Below, piece after piece: positions 1-8,107 of a stretch of DNA of 64,000 nucleotides (the first letter of the stretch is position 1; the number at the start of each line of letters is the position of its first letter). Both the position numbers and the translations under genes were made by a program. A model generated the notes under the pieces. It was not told the origin of the DNA and made no database searches. It saw only the letters and a program-made list of their open reading frames with translations. Source of the DNA: an uncultured Collinsella sp. (GTDB lineage Bacteria; Actinomycetota; Coriobacteriia; Coriobacteriales; Coriobacteriaceae). The stretch is from positions 25,000-88,999 of the forward strand of contig CAAEOL010000023.1 of assembly GCA_900757595.1 (NCBI GenBank), in the 5' to 3' direction.

Positions 1-569
1 CCTACGATGAGTGCATCGCCGCCATCAACGCCGGTGCCAGCTGCTTTACGCATACCTATAACGGCCAGCGCGGGCTGCATCACCGTGAGCCCGGTGTCGT
101 GGGTGCTGCCATGTCCACGCCCGAGACCTACGCCGAGATCATCTGTGACGGCAAGCACGTAAACCCTGCCGCCATCAAGGCGCTGCTGCAGGCCAAGGGC
201 TGGCAGCATACGGTGCTCATCACCGACTGCCTGGGCTGCGGCGGCATGCCCGAGGGCAGCTACACCAGCGGTGGCATGGACGTCATCATGAAGGACAACC
301 TGTGCTGGCTCGCCGACGGCAAGAGCATTGCCGGCTCGGTGCTTACGCTTGCCCAGGGCGTCAAGAACATCGTCGACTGGGGCATCGCCAGCGCCGATAT
401 CGCCATTCGCATGGCAACCGAGGTGCCGGCTCGCTCTGCGCACATCGAGGATAAGTGCGGCAGCATCATGCCGGGTCGCGACGCCGACTTTGTCGTGTTC
501 GACCATGAGCTCACCCTCGTCGAGACGTATGTTGGCGGCCAGAGCGTCGGCAACGCCTTTACCGAGTAA
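1..569 (+). CDS. nagA: N-acetylglucosamine-6-phosphate deacetylase, C-terminal part (5' end outside window)
   Basis: The frame is open from base 3 to the stop at 567-569, so the gene enters from the left edge and only about 188 C-terminal residues are seen. NagA deacetylates GlcNAc-6-P to GlcN-6-P in the cytoplasm. Family signatures are present: a THTYN segment, the HREPG motif, the ITDCLGCGG loop with the catalytic Asp, and a C-terminal GRDADFVVFD segment typical of the amidohydrolase beta-sandwich. A bidirectional terminator follows at once. A diverged second copy of this C-terminus lies at 3290-3427 behind lacC. Confidence 0.9.
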   Translation, partial: YDECIAAINAGASCFTHTYNGQRGLHHREPGVVGAAMSTPETYAEIICDGKHVNPAAIKALLQAKGWQHTVLITDCLGCGGMPEGSYTSGGMDVIMKDNLCWLADGKSIAGSVLTLAQGVKNIVDWGIASADIAIRMATEVPARSAHIEDKCGSIMPGRDADFVVFDHELTLVETYVGGQSVGNAFTE

Positions 570-581
570 CGATAGAAAAAG

Positions 582-613
582 ACGGCGGGCCCGAATCTGC
601 TCGGACCCGCCGT
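582..613. terminator. Bidirectional terminator between nagA and the flavodoxin gene
   Basis: A 13-bp stem (582-594 / 601-613, one mismatch) with a 6-nt loop sits between two convergent genes. An A-run just left of it can give the U-tract for the minus-strand gene. Confidence 0.65.
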
Positions 614-644
614 ATGGGTTAAACGCTCAAAAGCACCTTTACAG

Positions 645-1229
645 TTACAGCTTGTTAGCGATCTTCTTAGCCGTGCGCTTTACGCCGGCCACCAGGCCTC
701 CTGCAGGATTCTCTTTCTCGTATGCTAGGCGCTTCTCGCGCTTGGCGTACTCCTCGACGATGATGTCGCCATACTCGTCTTCGATCTTGTCGAAGAAATC
801 GACGGCGCCCTTAATCTCTTCAGCGGTCGGGTGTCCCTTTTGGACACCGCCGGTGAGTTTGAACGGCCCCCACGTATCAAAGCCGGGACAGCCGTAGACG
901 CCCATAAAGATGGCCTGTCTCATGCGGCAGATGCCATCGATATCCTTGCCGTACCACTTGTTTTTGCCACCGTAGGTCATAAGGCCAAACACTTTGTCCT
1001 GCGGCTGCAGCACGTTCGTGAGCACGCGCGCCATATCTTTGTCGATCTCGGAGTAATAAATGCCCGTGGCGACGCCGATCAGATGGTATTCGTGCAGGTC
1101 GGGATACTCGTTTTTACCGAGTGTTTTCACGTCGAGGGTATCGATTTCGGGGTGCGCCTCGACGATGGCGTCCACGAGCTTTTTCGTATTGCCGTGGTGG
1201 CGTGAGGCATAAAGGATGATGGTTCGCAT
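645..1229 (-). CDS. Flavodoxin family protein
   Basis: This 194-residue protein begins MRTIILYASRHHGNT. The ILYASRHHGNTKKL stretch is the FMN phosphate-binding loop of the flavodoxin fold (T/S-x-x-G-N-T), and a glycine-rich segment (FGLMTYGGKN, about residue 98) fits the isoalloxazine-contacting loop. An in-frame ATG ten codons upstream is possible, but the ATG at 1229 has an AAAGG ribosome-binding site, so it was chosen. It is a cytoplasmic electron carrier or NAD(P)H-quinone-type flavoprotein; the redox partner is unknown. It is convergent with nagA and divergent from lacX. Confidence 0.8.
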   Translation of the reverse strand: MRTIILYASRHHGNTKKLVDAIVEAHPEIDTLDVKTLGKNEYPDLHEYHLIGVATGIYYSEIDKDMARVLTNVLQPQDKVFGLMTYGGKNKWYGKDIDGICRMRQAIFMGVYGCPGFDTWGPFKLTGGVQKGHPTAEEIKGAVDFFDKIEDEYGDIIVEEYAKREKRLAYEKENPAGGLVAGVKRTAKKIANKL

Positions 1230-1385
1230 AAGAAGGCCTTTCAGCTGTAATTGCATCAATGCCTGTATGGTACCCCGTTACATGGCCGGGATACCGGACG
1301 CATCGATGAGCGTGCGGGTTTGTCCTTTGGTCAGGGCCGAGACGGGTACTTGCGAGCAAAAAGCAGTTGTCCGAAAGGATGGATA

Positions 1386-2267
1386 ATGGAATACGCTCTT
1401 TCCAACGATTCGATTTCTATCAAGGTTTCCACGGCCGGCGGCTCGTTTACCTCGATTGAGGCTGACGGACGCGAGTATTTGTGGCAGGGTGACCCCGCAG
1501 TGTGGTCCGGTCAGGCGCCAGTCTGCTTTCCGATTTGCGGAGGCCTGCGCGACGGTAGCGCCATGACGTTTGCCGGGCATCATGTGAAGCTCGCCCGCCA
1601 CGGCTTTGCGCGCAAGCAGGAGTGGAAGCTGTTGAGCCAAAGCGCAAACGAGCTGGCTATGTGCTTGGCATCCGAGGATAACGCTGCATTGCTAAGCGAT
1701 TATCCGTATCCGTTTAAACTTGTCGCCCGCTATGCGCTCGAGGACGCCGCCGTGCGCGTCTCCTATGAGGTTACCAACGAGGGCACCGAGGACATGCCGT
1801 TCTTTATCGGTGGACACCCCGGCTTTAGGTGTCCGCTCGACGAGGGCGAGTCCTATACGGACTACGAGTTGCGTTTTGAGAAAGACGAGGCTGCGGAGCT
1901 CTGCACCGCCGTTCCTTCGACTGGCTTGATTGATGTGGCAAACCGCTCCAAGAACCCCATGGTGGGGAAGACGTTGCCCCTGTCGCACGAGCTCTTCGAT
2001 TTTGCGGAGACCATCTTTGACGTACTCGAGAGTCGTCAGGTCACGCTTTCCAAAAAGGGCGAGGACAAGGGCGTTCGCCTGAGCTTCGAGAGCTTTCCGT
2101 ACCTCATCGTGTGGAGTAAGCCCGAGGGCGATTTTGTGGCAGTTGAGCCCTGGGGCGGCCTTTCGACCTGCTCCGATGAGGATGACGTGCTTGAGCATAA
2201 GCGCGGCTGCCTTGTCGCCAAGCCCAAGGAGACCGTCGTTCGCTCGTTCACGATTGAAATTCTGTAA
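1386..2267 (+). CDS. lacX: LacX-type aldose 1-epimerase family protein, copy 1
   Basis: This 293-residue protein belongs to the galactose-mutarotase-like superfamily. Visible signatures include the N-terminal AGGSFTSIEADGREYLWQGD segment, the RHGFARKQEW block with the catalytic-type histidine, and GGHPGFRCPLDEG. It is shorter than classical GalM and matches the LacX branch found at the end of lactococcal lac operons. The start at 1386 was chosen because it matches the paralogue at 27710 and follows AAAGG. lacC begins 59 bases downstream, so the two are probably one transcript. Its exact sugar-phosphate substrate cannot be read from sequence. Confidence 0.85.
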   Translation: MEYALSNDSISIKVSTAGGSFTSIEADGREYLWQGDPAVWSGQAPVCFPICGGLRDGSAMTFAGHHVKLARHGFARKQEWKLLSQSANELAMCLASEDNAALLSDYPYPFKLVARYALEDAAVRVSYEVTNEGTEDMPFFIGGHPGFRCPLDEGESYTDYELRFEKDEAAELCTAVPSTGLIDVANRSKNPMVGKTLPLSHELFDFAETIFDVLESRQVTLSKKGEDKGVRLSFESFPYLIVWSKPEGDFVAVEPWGGLSTCSDEDDVLEHKRGCLVAKPKETVVRSFTIEIL

Positions 2268-2326
2268 TTCCGTTTTGTCGACTCGTATCGCGAGGCACAA
2301 GGAGCCTGCGAGATAAGGAGCTAAAA

Positions 2327-3262
2327 ATGATCCTCACCGTTACGATGAACCCGTCTGTCGATACGCGCTATCAGCTCGATGAGCTCGTTATCGACGACGT
2401 CAACCGTGTGACGCCCGAAAAGACCGCCGGCGGCAAGGGCCTCAACGTGGCCCGTGTACTGGGTCAGCTGGGCGACGACGTCGTGGCAACCGGTCTGCTC
2501 GGCGGCCACATGGGCGCTTACATGGCTGAGCTCATGGACGCCAACGGTATTAACAACGACTTTGTGCCCATCAAGGGCGAGACCCGCATCTGCCTCAATA
2601 TCCTTCATGCCGGCAACCAGACCGAGCTGCTCGAGAGCGGCCCGACAATTGCCCCCGAGGAGCTCGATGCCTTTACCGCCAAGTTTACCGAGCTTGCGAG
2701 CAAGGCCGACGTCGTCACCATCTCGGGTTCGCTGCCCCGCGGTGTCGAGGCAGACTACTATGCCAAGATCACGGGCATTGCCGAGAACGCCGGTGCCAAG
2801 GTGTTGCTCGATACCTCGGGCGCTTCGCTCGAGGCCGCCCTTAAGTCCGAAATTAAGCCCGAGCTGGTCAAGCCTAACCTGACCGAGATCAACGGCCTTT
2901 TGGGTACGAGCTTTACTACCGACGATGTGGACGAGCTCCGCGCCGCGCTCGCCTCTGATGCCCGCTTCTCCGATATCCCCTGGGTCGTCGTGTCCATGGG
3001 CGCTGCCGGCTCCGTTGGCTTCCACAATGGCCGTGCGTTCCGCGCAAAGACGCCCGATATCCCTGCCGTTAACGCTACGGGCTCTGGTGACTCCACTATC
3101 GCTGGCTTCGCGCATGCCATTGCTGCTGGCGCGGACGACGAGACGGTGCTGCGTACCGCCAACACCTGCGGCAAGCTCAATGCCATGGATCCCATGACCG
3201 GCCATCTGGTCATGGACCGTTGGGACGAGGTCTACAACGGCGTTGTCGTGACCGAGCTGTAA
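2327..3262 (+). CDS. lacC: Tagatose-6-phosphate kinase / 1-phosphofructokinase family, copy 1
   Basis: This 311-residue PfkB-family sugar-phosphate kinase opens with TVTMNPSVDTRYQLD. It carries the TAGGKGLNVARVL substrate-binding motif (about residues 31-43) and the C-terminal anion-hole signature ATGSGDSTIAGF (about 249-260) with the catalytic Asp. LacC phosphorylates tagatose-6-P to tagatose-1,6-bisP using ATP. The pairing with lacX and the lacAB genes elsewhere in the window favour LacC over FruK, but sequence alone does not separate them. A close paralogue lies at 28645. Confidence 0.82.
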   Translation: MILTVTMNPSVDTRYQLDELVIDDVNRVTPEKTAGGKGLNVARVLGQLGDDVVATGLLGGHMGAYMAELMDANGINNDFVPIKGETRICLNILHAGNQTELLESGPTIAPEELDAFTAKFTELASKADVVTISGSLPRGVEADYYAKITGIAENAGAKVLLDTSGASLEAALKSEIKPELVKPNLTEINGLLGTSFTTDDVDELRAALASDARFSDIPWVVVSMGAAGSVGFHNGRAFRAKTPDIPAVNATGSGDSTIAGFAHAIAAGADDETVLRTANTCGKLNAMDPMTGHLVMDRWDEVYNGVVVTEL

Positions 3263-3289
3263 AAGCCTGGGCGTCGGCCCCGGCATTGC

Positions 3290-3427
3290 TTGCTAGCTCA
3301 TGTCGACGACAAGTGCGGTAGCATTATACTGGGGCGCGACGCTGAGTTTGTCGTGTTCAATCCCGACCTTACCCTGGTCGAGGCGTATGTGGGTGGCAAC
3401 AGCGTCGGTAACGCGTTTGCCGAGTAG
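3290..3427 (+). pseudogene. Remnant of a second nagA 3' end
   Basis: Reading from about 3290 gives a peptide ending in the NagA C-terminus (CGSIILGRDAEFVVFN ... VGNAFAE, stop at 3425). My alignment with the nagA tail at 441-566 gives 31 identical residues of 42, with many silent differences. It has no start codon and no upstream NagA sequence, so it is a gene fragment. It lies directly before the yhcH-like gene, where an intact nagA would be a natural neighbour. Confidence 0.75.
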
Positions 3428-3459
3428 CCGCCAAAGAAGCGATCCGAGAGGGGATTTAG

Positions 3460-3933
3460 ATGATTTACGGTGCATTGGGCGATATCGAGGAGTACCGCGG
3501 AATGCTCAAGGGCCTCGACGTGCTGATCGACTGGCTCGAGGAGAACGACCCGGCAGAGCTCGAGGTCGGCAGCCATCCGATTCTGGGCGACAAGGTCTAT
3601 GCGAACGTCATGGCTCCCACGACGCGTCCCGAGGCCGAGGCTCACTATGAGACGCATCAGCGCTATCACGACCTGCAGATCGACGTCGAGGGTCGCGAGG
3701 CCTTTAAGGTCGCCACGGGCAGCCTGACGCTGGTTCAGGAGTTTGACGAGAAGGACGACTACGATCTGGTCGATTCCGACGCTTCGATCGCCGGCGATCT
3801 TGCCGACGACAAGTTTGCGCTGTTCGTTGCCGGCGAGCCTCACATGCCCACGCTCGAGTTCCCGGGCGATGGCGCACAACCGATCAAGAAGATCTGCTTT
3901 AAGCTGCTTGCAGATGCTTACTGGGAGGAGTAG
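3460..3933 (+). CDS. YhcH/YjgK/YiaL (NanQ-type) cupin protein
   Basis: This 157-residue protein has the family features MIYGALGDIEEYR at the N-terminus, the ETHQRYHDLQIDVEG block (about residues 66-80) with the metal-binding His residues, and the late LFVAGEPHMPTLEFP segment. Members are metal-dependent cupins. NanQ acts as an anomerase for sialic acid, and others are linked to beta-galactosides. It follows a nagA remnant, which suggests an amino-sugar or sialic acid origin. The ATG at 3460 follows GAGAGGGG. Confidence 0.85.
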   Translation: MIYGALGDIEEYRGMLKGLDVLIDWLEENDPAELEVGSHPILGDKVYANVMAPTTRPEAEAHYETHQRYHDLQIDVEGREAFKVATGSLTLVQEFDEKDDYDLVDSDASIAGDLADDKFALFVAGEPHMPTLEFPGDGAQPIKKICFKLLADAYWEE

Positions 3934-3965
3934 CGAACTGCCTGGCAGAGTTATTCGTCTGATGG

Positions 3966-4039
3966 CGTGATTCCCCTAGGGAAATCACGCTAGGACCCCG
4001 CTAAACGGGTTTCCCTAGGGGAATCACGTTTGGCGGGGT
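3966..4039 (+). terminator. Terminator region with two overlapping hairpins
   Basis: A perfect 19-bp inverted repeat (3966-3984 / 4010-4028) overlaps a second stem (3995-4007 / 4027-4039, one G-U pair) that runs into TTTTCTGTTTT. Only the second has a U-tract. The two share bases 4027-4028 and interleave, so they cannot both form fully. Confidence 0.65.
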
Positions 4040-4066
4040 TTTCTGTTTTGAATAGGGAAGCCTCAT

Positions 4067-4638
4067 TTATTTGCGAAGAACATCGGCTAGCCGCAGGATT
4101 GAAATCATCGACCGATAAGTGAGTTCCACTTTTTCGCCCGCAAGCAGTCGTTTCGAGCCAATCTCATCTAGCCCCACAAGCCGAGAAAACAGCGGGCCGC
4201 TCATCGTGCCCTCGTCAATTGATTCCCTTATGGTCTTCAAAACGTCCGTATCATGAAGCGATGCCGAGCTGTAGGGGGCAACACGAGCGGAACTCTCAAT
4301 TAACGACGAGACAAAAGGATGGAGATGCTTTGGACATAGTCCATCAAACACCACATCCCCATTGTCATCCGAGCCGACCAGGCGCCAAGTATAATGATCG
4401 ACCCAGTCATCTCCGTCATATATGGCGTCCATGAGCAACTTCCCGTCTAGAGAGAAAAACCTATTTGGACATCGGGGCGCAAGACCGCAATCCATATCGG
4501 GCCTGCAGCAGCTCCAACCCAACGCACCACATAGGTTCCCTTTCGTACATGTGTATCAATCTGCCCCGAAATGCCGGTGAATGCAATTCCAGACCCATTT
4601 GTCGGATAGCAATCGACGTATTTTTGTTTTCCGCTCAC
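4067..4638 (-). pseudogene. Hypothetical protein, probably frameshifted
   Basis: Two minus-strand frames abut. The upstream frame (GTG at 4638, preceded by AAGG) runs to a stop near 4447. The downstream frame runs from about 4500 to 4067 and encodes LDGKLLMDAIYDGDDWVD onward. Near 4449-4456 there is a GA/CT dinucleotide run; removing one CT unit would join them as ...VQIGFSLDGKLL.... About 190 residues would result. The family is not recognised. No clean ATG is present. It may be a decayed gene or a sequencing artefact. Confidence 0.45.
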
Positions 4639-4826
4639 AACCTTGTATAGATATATCGTTCCAGCAAAAGAGAAGGGATCGTGACTATTTTAGATCTATA
4701 TGGCCAATTCGAGCCCTCACCATGGCAATTGTTGCAGCTGGGCTTCTTGTCATTAAAATTTCACTTTGGTAAATCCCCGCCCCTAAGCATTAAACCCGAA
4801 GTCCACCGAGTGGGCGAATCGGCAAC

Positions 4827-4849
4827 AAAAAAGCCGCCCGAAGGCGGCT
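4827..4849 (-). terminator. Terminator downstream of tRNA-Thr
   Basis: On the minus strand a GCCGCC-TTCG-GGCGGC hairpin with a stable tetraloop is followed by TTTTTTG. Confidence 0.85.
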
Positions 4850-4860
4850 ATCTTGTGCAA

Positions 4861-4936
4861 TGGAGCCAGCGACCGGGCTCGAACCGGTGACCCCCGCTTT
4901 ACGAGAGCGGTGCTCTACCAACTGAGCTACGCTGGC
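4861..4936 (-). tRNA. tRNA-Thr (anticodon CGT)
   Basis: A complete 76-nt cloverleaf is on the minus strand. The acceptor GCCAGCG (4930-4936) pairs with CGCTGGC (4865-4871), the D-arm TAGCTCAGTTGGTAGAGCA is present, the 7-nt anticodon loop CTCGTAA gives anticodon CGT, and the T-loop GGTTCGAGCC is present. CCA is encoded at 4861-4863. Confidence 0.95.
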
Positions 4937-5093
4937 GACCATGTGGTGACGCAACTGAGGCGTCAACGGCTGTCTATGATACGGGACATCGCACATCCGC
5001 GCAAGGGTTCTGACGGCTTTTCTCACTTTAAATGCACTAATATTGGAGACGCGATGTCTTGCTCTTACGGGTCTCAAACAGAATGGGGCGGCG

Positions 5094-5576
5094 ATGGCTC
5101 AACCCAAGATTCTTCTCACACGCATCGATGATCGGTTTATTTACGGGCAAGACGTTGAGCTGTGGAACGAAGCCGTGGGTTCCAACCTTGTCCTAATCGT
5201 CAACGATGAGATCGCGGCGGATTCGCGCCAATGGGCACCAATGAGGGTGGCGGCGCCAGAAGGCGTCTGGATAAGGGTTTTCTCGGTACAAAAAACTATC
5301 GACATCATTCATACTGCAACGCCGCGTCAATGGATTCTGATCATGGTGGCCTCACCCGCCGATGCACTCGCGCTGGTTAAGGGCGGTGTGCCCATTACCA
5401 AGATCAGCATAGGTCACATGCGGACAGGGGAGGGCAAGCACCCCGTAACGCCCGCAGTTGCCGTAGACGACGCAGATGTCGCCGCCTTCAAAGAGCTGCA
5501 AGAGCTCGGCATAGAGCTAGAAATCCGCTACCTCCCCAGCTCCAATCCCGATCCCCTCGAGAACCTGCTCACGTGA
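5094..5576 (+). CDS. Orphan PTS mannose/sorbose-family IIB protein lacking the active-site histidine
   Basis: The 160-residue protein is a complete mannose-family EIIB domain. Its N-terminus reads LLTRIDDRFIYGQD, where the family consensus is RIDDR-L/F-IHGQ, so the phospho-accepting His is replaced by Tyr17. The rest of the fold is intact (LVLIVNDEIAADSRQW, AAPEGVWIRVFSVQKT). No IIA, IIC or IID genes adjoin it. It probably cannot pass phosphate to sugar and may act as a sensor or binding subunit; that role is inference. Start chosen at 5094, where the family similarity begins; an ATG at 5043 would add 17 unconserved residues. Confidence 0.8.
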   Translation: MAQPKILLTRIDDRFIYGQDVELWNEAVGSNLVLIVNDEIAADSRQWAPMRVAAPEGVWIRVFSVQKTIDIIHTATPRQWILIMVASPADALALVKGGVPITKISIGHMRTGEGKHPVTPAVAVDDADVAAFKELQELGIELEIRYLPSSNPDPLENLLT

Positions 5577-5641
5577 TCCCCTGGGGGCGGAGGAAAAAGG
5601 ATCATTTAGACCACATAGAGGGCCTGTGTTGCGCCGCCTGC

Positions 5642-5795
5642 CAAAACTATGCCGGTTTACTACGGTGAATTGTCAATCGCCGAGCAAGCCGATTATGCGA
5701 AAAACAAAACCGCAGGTAGACGGGGCGTTCATTTCCTAAAAACCAGCGTGTGGTCGGATATCGCGGGTTTATCGTAGTAAACTGGCATAGTTTTG
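5642..5795. repeat. Inverted repeat with 23-bp arms in a 325-bp gap
   Basis: The arms 5642-5664 and 5773-5795 are inverted copies with one mismatch, enclosing 108 bases. No coding potential is seen between the PTS IIB gene and galM. Confidence 0.7.
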
Positions 5796-5837
5796 TTATG
5801 CCACCAATTCAGTAGCAGCAATAATAAGCCAAAAGAA

Positions 5838-5875
5838 CGAAAAAGCGCCCGTCGGCGGAGGTGCCGGCGGGCGCT
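5838..5875 (-). terminator. Terminator of galM
   Basis: A 13-bp stem (5844-5856 / 5863-5875, one mismatch) is followed on the minus strand by a T-run. Confidence 0.8.
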
Positions 5876-5901
5876 GCTGTGCGATATGTTGCGTTATGGG
5901 C

Positions 5902-6954
5902 TTAATGCCTCATAAAATGGTATTCGATCACATTGCTGTAGGGGTGACCTGGGCCCACAATGCCCTGCGGGAACAGCGGCTGGTGCGGCGTGTCGGGGTA
6001 CATCTCTGCCTCGAGGGCAAAGCCGGCGCCCCAGCCATAGTTGGCATCGTCCTTGGCGTGCTCGTCGCCCAGCCAGTTGCCGGTGTAGAGCTGCACACCC
6101 GGGGCGGTGGTGTAGTAGTCAAGCTCGCGGCCGGTCCACATCTCCTCGACGTGCATCGCACGGCGCAGATTACGGCCGTACTGATAGCCATCGATGCACA
6201 GGCAGTGATCGTAGCCACGTGCCTGCTTAATCTGCGGGTCGTCGGCTTCCATGCCGGGAGCGACGGGGCGCAGCTCGCGAAAGTCAAACGGTGTTCCTTC
6301 GACCGGGGCAATTTCTCCGGTGGGGATGTTCTGCTCGTTAATGGGCAGGTAGTGGGCGGCGTTAGCAACAAAGAAGTGCTCACAGTCCATGCCAGCGTTA
6401 TGACCGGCAAGGTTAAAGTACGTGTGGTTGGTCATGGACACATAAGTGGCGCGGTCGCTCTCGCAGCCATACTCGATACGGAAACGTCCGGTGCGCGTCA
6501 CGGTAAACACGGCCGTAAAGGTGCGGTTGCCGGGCAGGCCCAGCTCGCCATCCTTAAGCGAGGTGGTCATGCGCACGGCGTTGTGGACCTCGTCGAGTTC
6601 AACGTCCCACACGCGCTTGTGCAGGCCGTGCTCAAGATCGCTGTGCAGGTTGTTGACGCCTTCGTTGGTGGGCATATGCCAGTCCGTGCCGGCGATGGTG
6701 ATCGTGGCACCCGCGGTGCGGTTGGCCACGGGGCCGATAGTCGCGCCAAAGCAGGCGGGGTTGTCAAAGTAATCCTCGAGCTTATCGAAGCCCAGCACCA
6801 CATCGCGCACGTTGCCGGGAATGTCGGGCACATCGATACCCAGCACGGTGGCGCCATAGTCCATAATGCGAACGCAGATCTCGGGCCCGTTGAGGGTGTA
6901 ACGATGAACGGGGGTACCGCACGGCGCGGTGCCGAAAAGCTCGGAAGTGATCAT
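5902..6954 (-). CDS. galM: Galactose mutarotase (aldose 1-epimerase)
   Basis: This 350-residue cytoplasmic enzyme interconverts alpha- and beta-galactose ahead of GalK. Signatures are IMDYGATVLGIDVPD near the N-terminus, GPVANRTAGA, the NEGVNNLHSD block, TNHTYFNLAGH with the catalytic His, and a C-terminal GFALEAEMYPDTP with the catalytic Glu. The ATG at 6954 follows AGGAACC; an upstream in-frame ATG at 7014 has no such site. It is divergent from the DeoR regulator at 7161, which may control it. Confidence 0.93.
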   Translation of the reverse strand: MITSELFGTAPCGTPVHRYTLNGPEICVRIMDYGATVLGIDVPDIPGNVRDVVLGFDKLEDYFDNPACFGATIGPVANRTAGATITIAGTDWHMPTNEGVNNLHSDLEHGLHKRVWDVELDEVHNAVRMTTSLKDGELGLPGNRTFTAVFTVTRTGRFRIEYGCESDRATYVSMTNHTYFNLAGHNAGMDCEHFFVANAAHYLPINEQNIPTGEIAPVEGTPFDFRELRPVAPGMEADDPQIKQARGYDHCLCIDGYQYGRNLRRAMHVEEMWTGRELDYYTTAPGVQLYTGNWLGDEHAKDDANYGWGAGFALEAEMYPDTPHQPLFPQGIVGPGHPYSNVIEYHFMRH

Positions 6955-7119
6955 TTGGTTCCTAACATCGAGATATTTCGGACAAACTGTAGCGCGAACA
7001 GGCGAGATTATCACTACACCCCACTAAAGCAGGGGGTATTTTTCTCAAAAAAGTGATGATTGGAGCTGTGCGGGCGTTCATTTTTGACGCGCACGAGTCT
7101 GATACAATTTGTTCGTTAC

Positions 7120-7129
7120 TGTTTGAATG
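7120..7129 (+). promoter_or_regulatory. TGTTTGAATG motif in the galM/deoR divergent promoter
   Basis: TGTTTGAATG recurs at 24309 before lacF, and TGTTCGAATG at 26190 before lacA. It is a candidate operator for the DeoR/LacR-like protein encoded next door. Confidence 0.4.
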
Positions 7130-7160
7130 ATATGCGTGCAAAGAACGGCGAGGATTCATC

Positions 7161-7925
7161 GTGATTAAGGCAGAGCGACAGGATAAGGTTCGTCAGCTGC
7201 TCGAAGAGCAGGGCACGGTTTCGGTCAAGGAGATTTCGGATACGCTGGGCGTTTCGGATATGACGATTCGCCGCGACCTCGAAGAACTTGCGAGCCTGGG
7301 CGAGATCGAGCGCGTACACGGTGGCGCCCGTAGCGCACAGGGACGTCCCCATGCTATGTTGCGCCATGAGTATTCGCACAGCGAAAAGCGCACTAAGCAT
7401 GCCGAGGAAAAGCTACAGATTGCGCGCCGTGCTGTGGAGCTTATCGAGGAGGGCTCGACCATCTTTTTGGGTACGGGCACTACGGTGGAACAGATGGCCT
7501 CGATGCTGCCGGCGTGTCGCCTGCGCATTGTGACCAACTCGCTTTCGGTGTTTAACCTGCTCGAGGCGCGCGAAGACTGCGACCTGTGCCTCGTGGGCGG
7601 TATGTACCGTCGCCGCACCGCCGCTTTTGTGGGACCAACGGCCGAGGATACCCTGCGTGCGTTGGGCATCGACGCGGCGTTTATCGGCGCCAACGGCATT
7701 CTGGATGGCGACGTATCTACGTCCAACATGGACGAGGGCCGTATCCAACAGCTCGCCTTTAGCAAGGCCGACTCGCGCTATCTGATCGCCGATTCCAGCA
7801 AAATTGGTAAGCGCGACTTCTACACGTTCTGCCGCCTGGACAATTTGGATGCCGTGGTGTGCGAGCCGGGTATTACCGCCGAGGATCGCGCCGCCATCGA
7901 GGAACACACGCAGGTCATTTGCTAG
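7161..7925 (+). CDS. DeoR-family transcriptional regulator, LacR-like
   Basis: The 254-residue repressor has the DeoR N-terminal winged HTH (RQDKVRQLLEEQGTVSVKEI, then VSDMTIRRDLEEL at about residues 32-44) and a sugar-phosphate-binding domain with FLGTGTTVEQMA and NSLSVFN motifs. The start is GTG at 7161, preceded by GAGG. LacR repressors of lac/tagatose PTS operons belong to this family and respond to tagatose-6-P, which fits the setting. Divergence from galM makes galM the nearest likely target. Confidence 0.88.
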   Translation: MIKAERQDKVRQLLEEQGTVSVKEISDTLGVSDMTIRRDLEELASLGEIERVHGGARSAQGRPHAMLRHEYSHSEKRTKHAEEKLQIARRAVELIEEGSTIFLGTGTTVEQMASMLPACRLRIVTNSLSVFNLLEAREDCDLCLVGGMYRRRTAAFVGPTAEDTLRALGIDAAFIGANGILDGDVSTSNMDEGRIQQLAFSKADSRYLIADSSKIGKRDFYTFCRLDNLDAVVCEPGITAEDRAAIEEHTQVIC

Positions 7926-7982
7926 CTAGCGATATAGACGATACTTCTGTCCCCCAGCCGGCGCGGGGATTACCGCTTCACA

Positions 7983-8032
7983 ATGACGCGGAAAATGACA
8001 CGTAAATGTAAAAATGTCATTTTCCGCGTCAT
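7983..8032. terminator. Hairpin between convergent deoR-like and fic genes
   Basis: A perfect 18-bp inverted repeat (7983-8000 / 8015-8032) with a 14-nt loop lies between convergent genes. Only short T-runs flank it, so termination is likely but not certain. Confidence 0.5.
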
Positions 8033-8107
8033 TTTACGCGTCAACGTGACGTGAAATGACTCGCAAATAGTTTTGGGCAACAAGGGTGAGGCCATTCTGA
8101 GATATGG

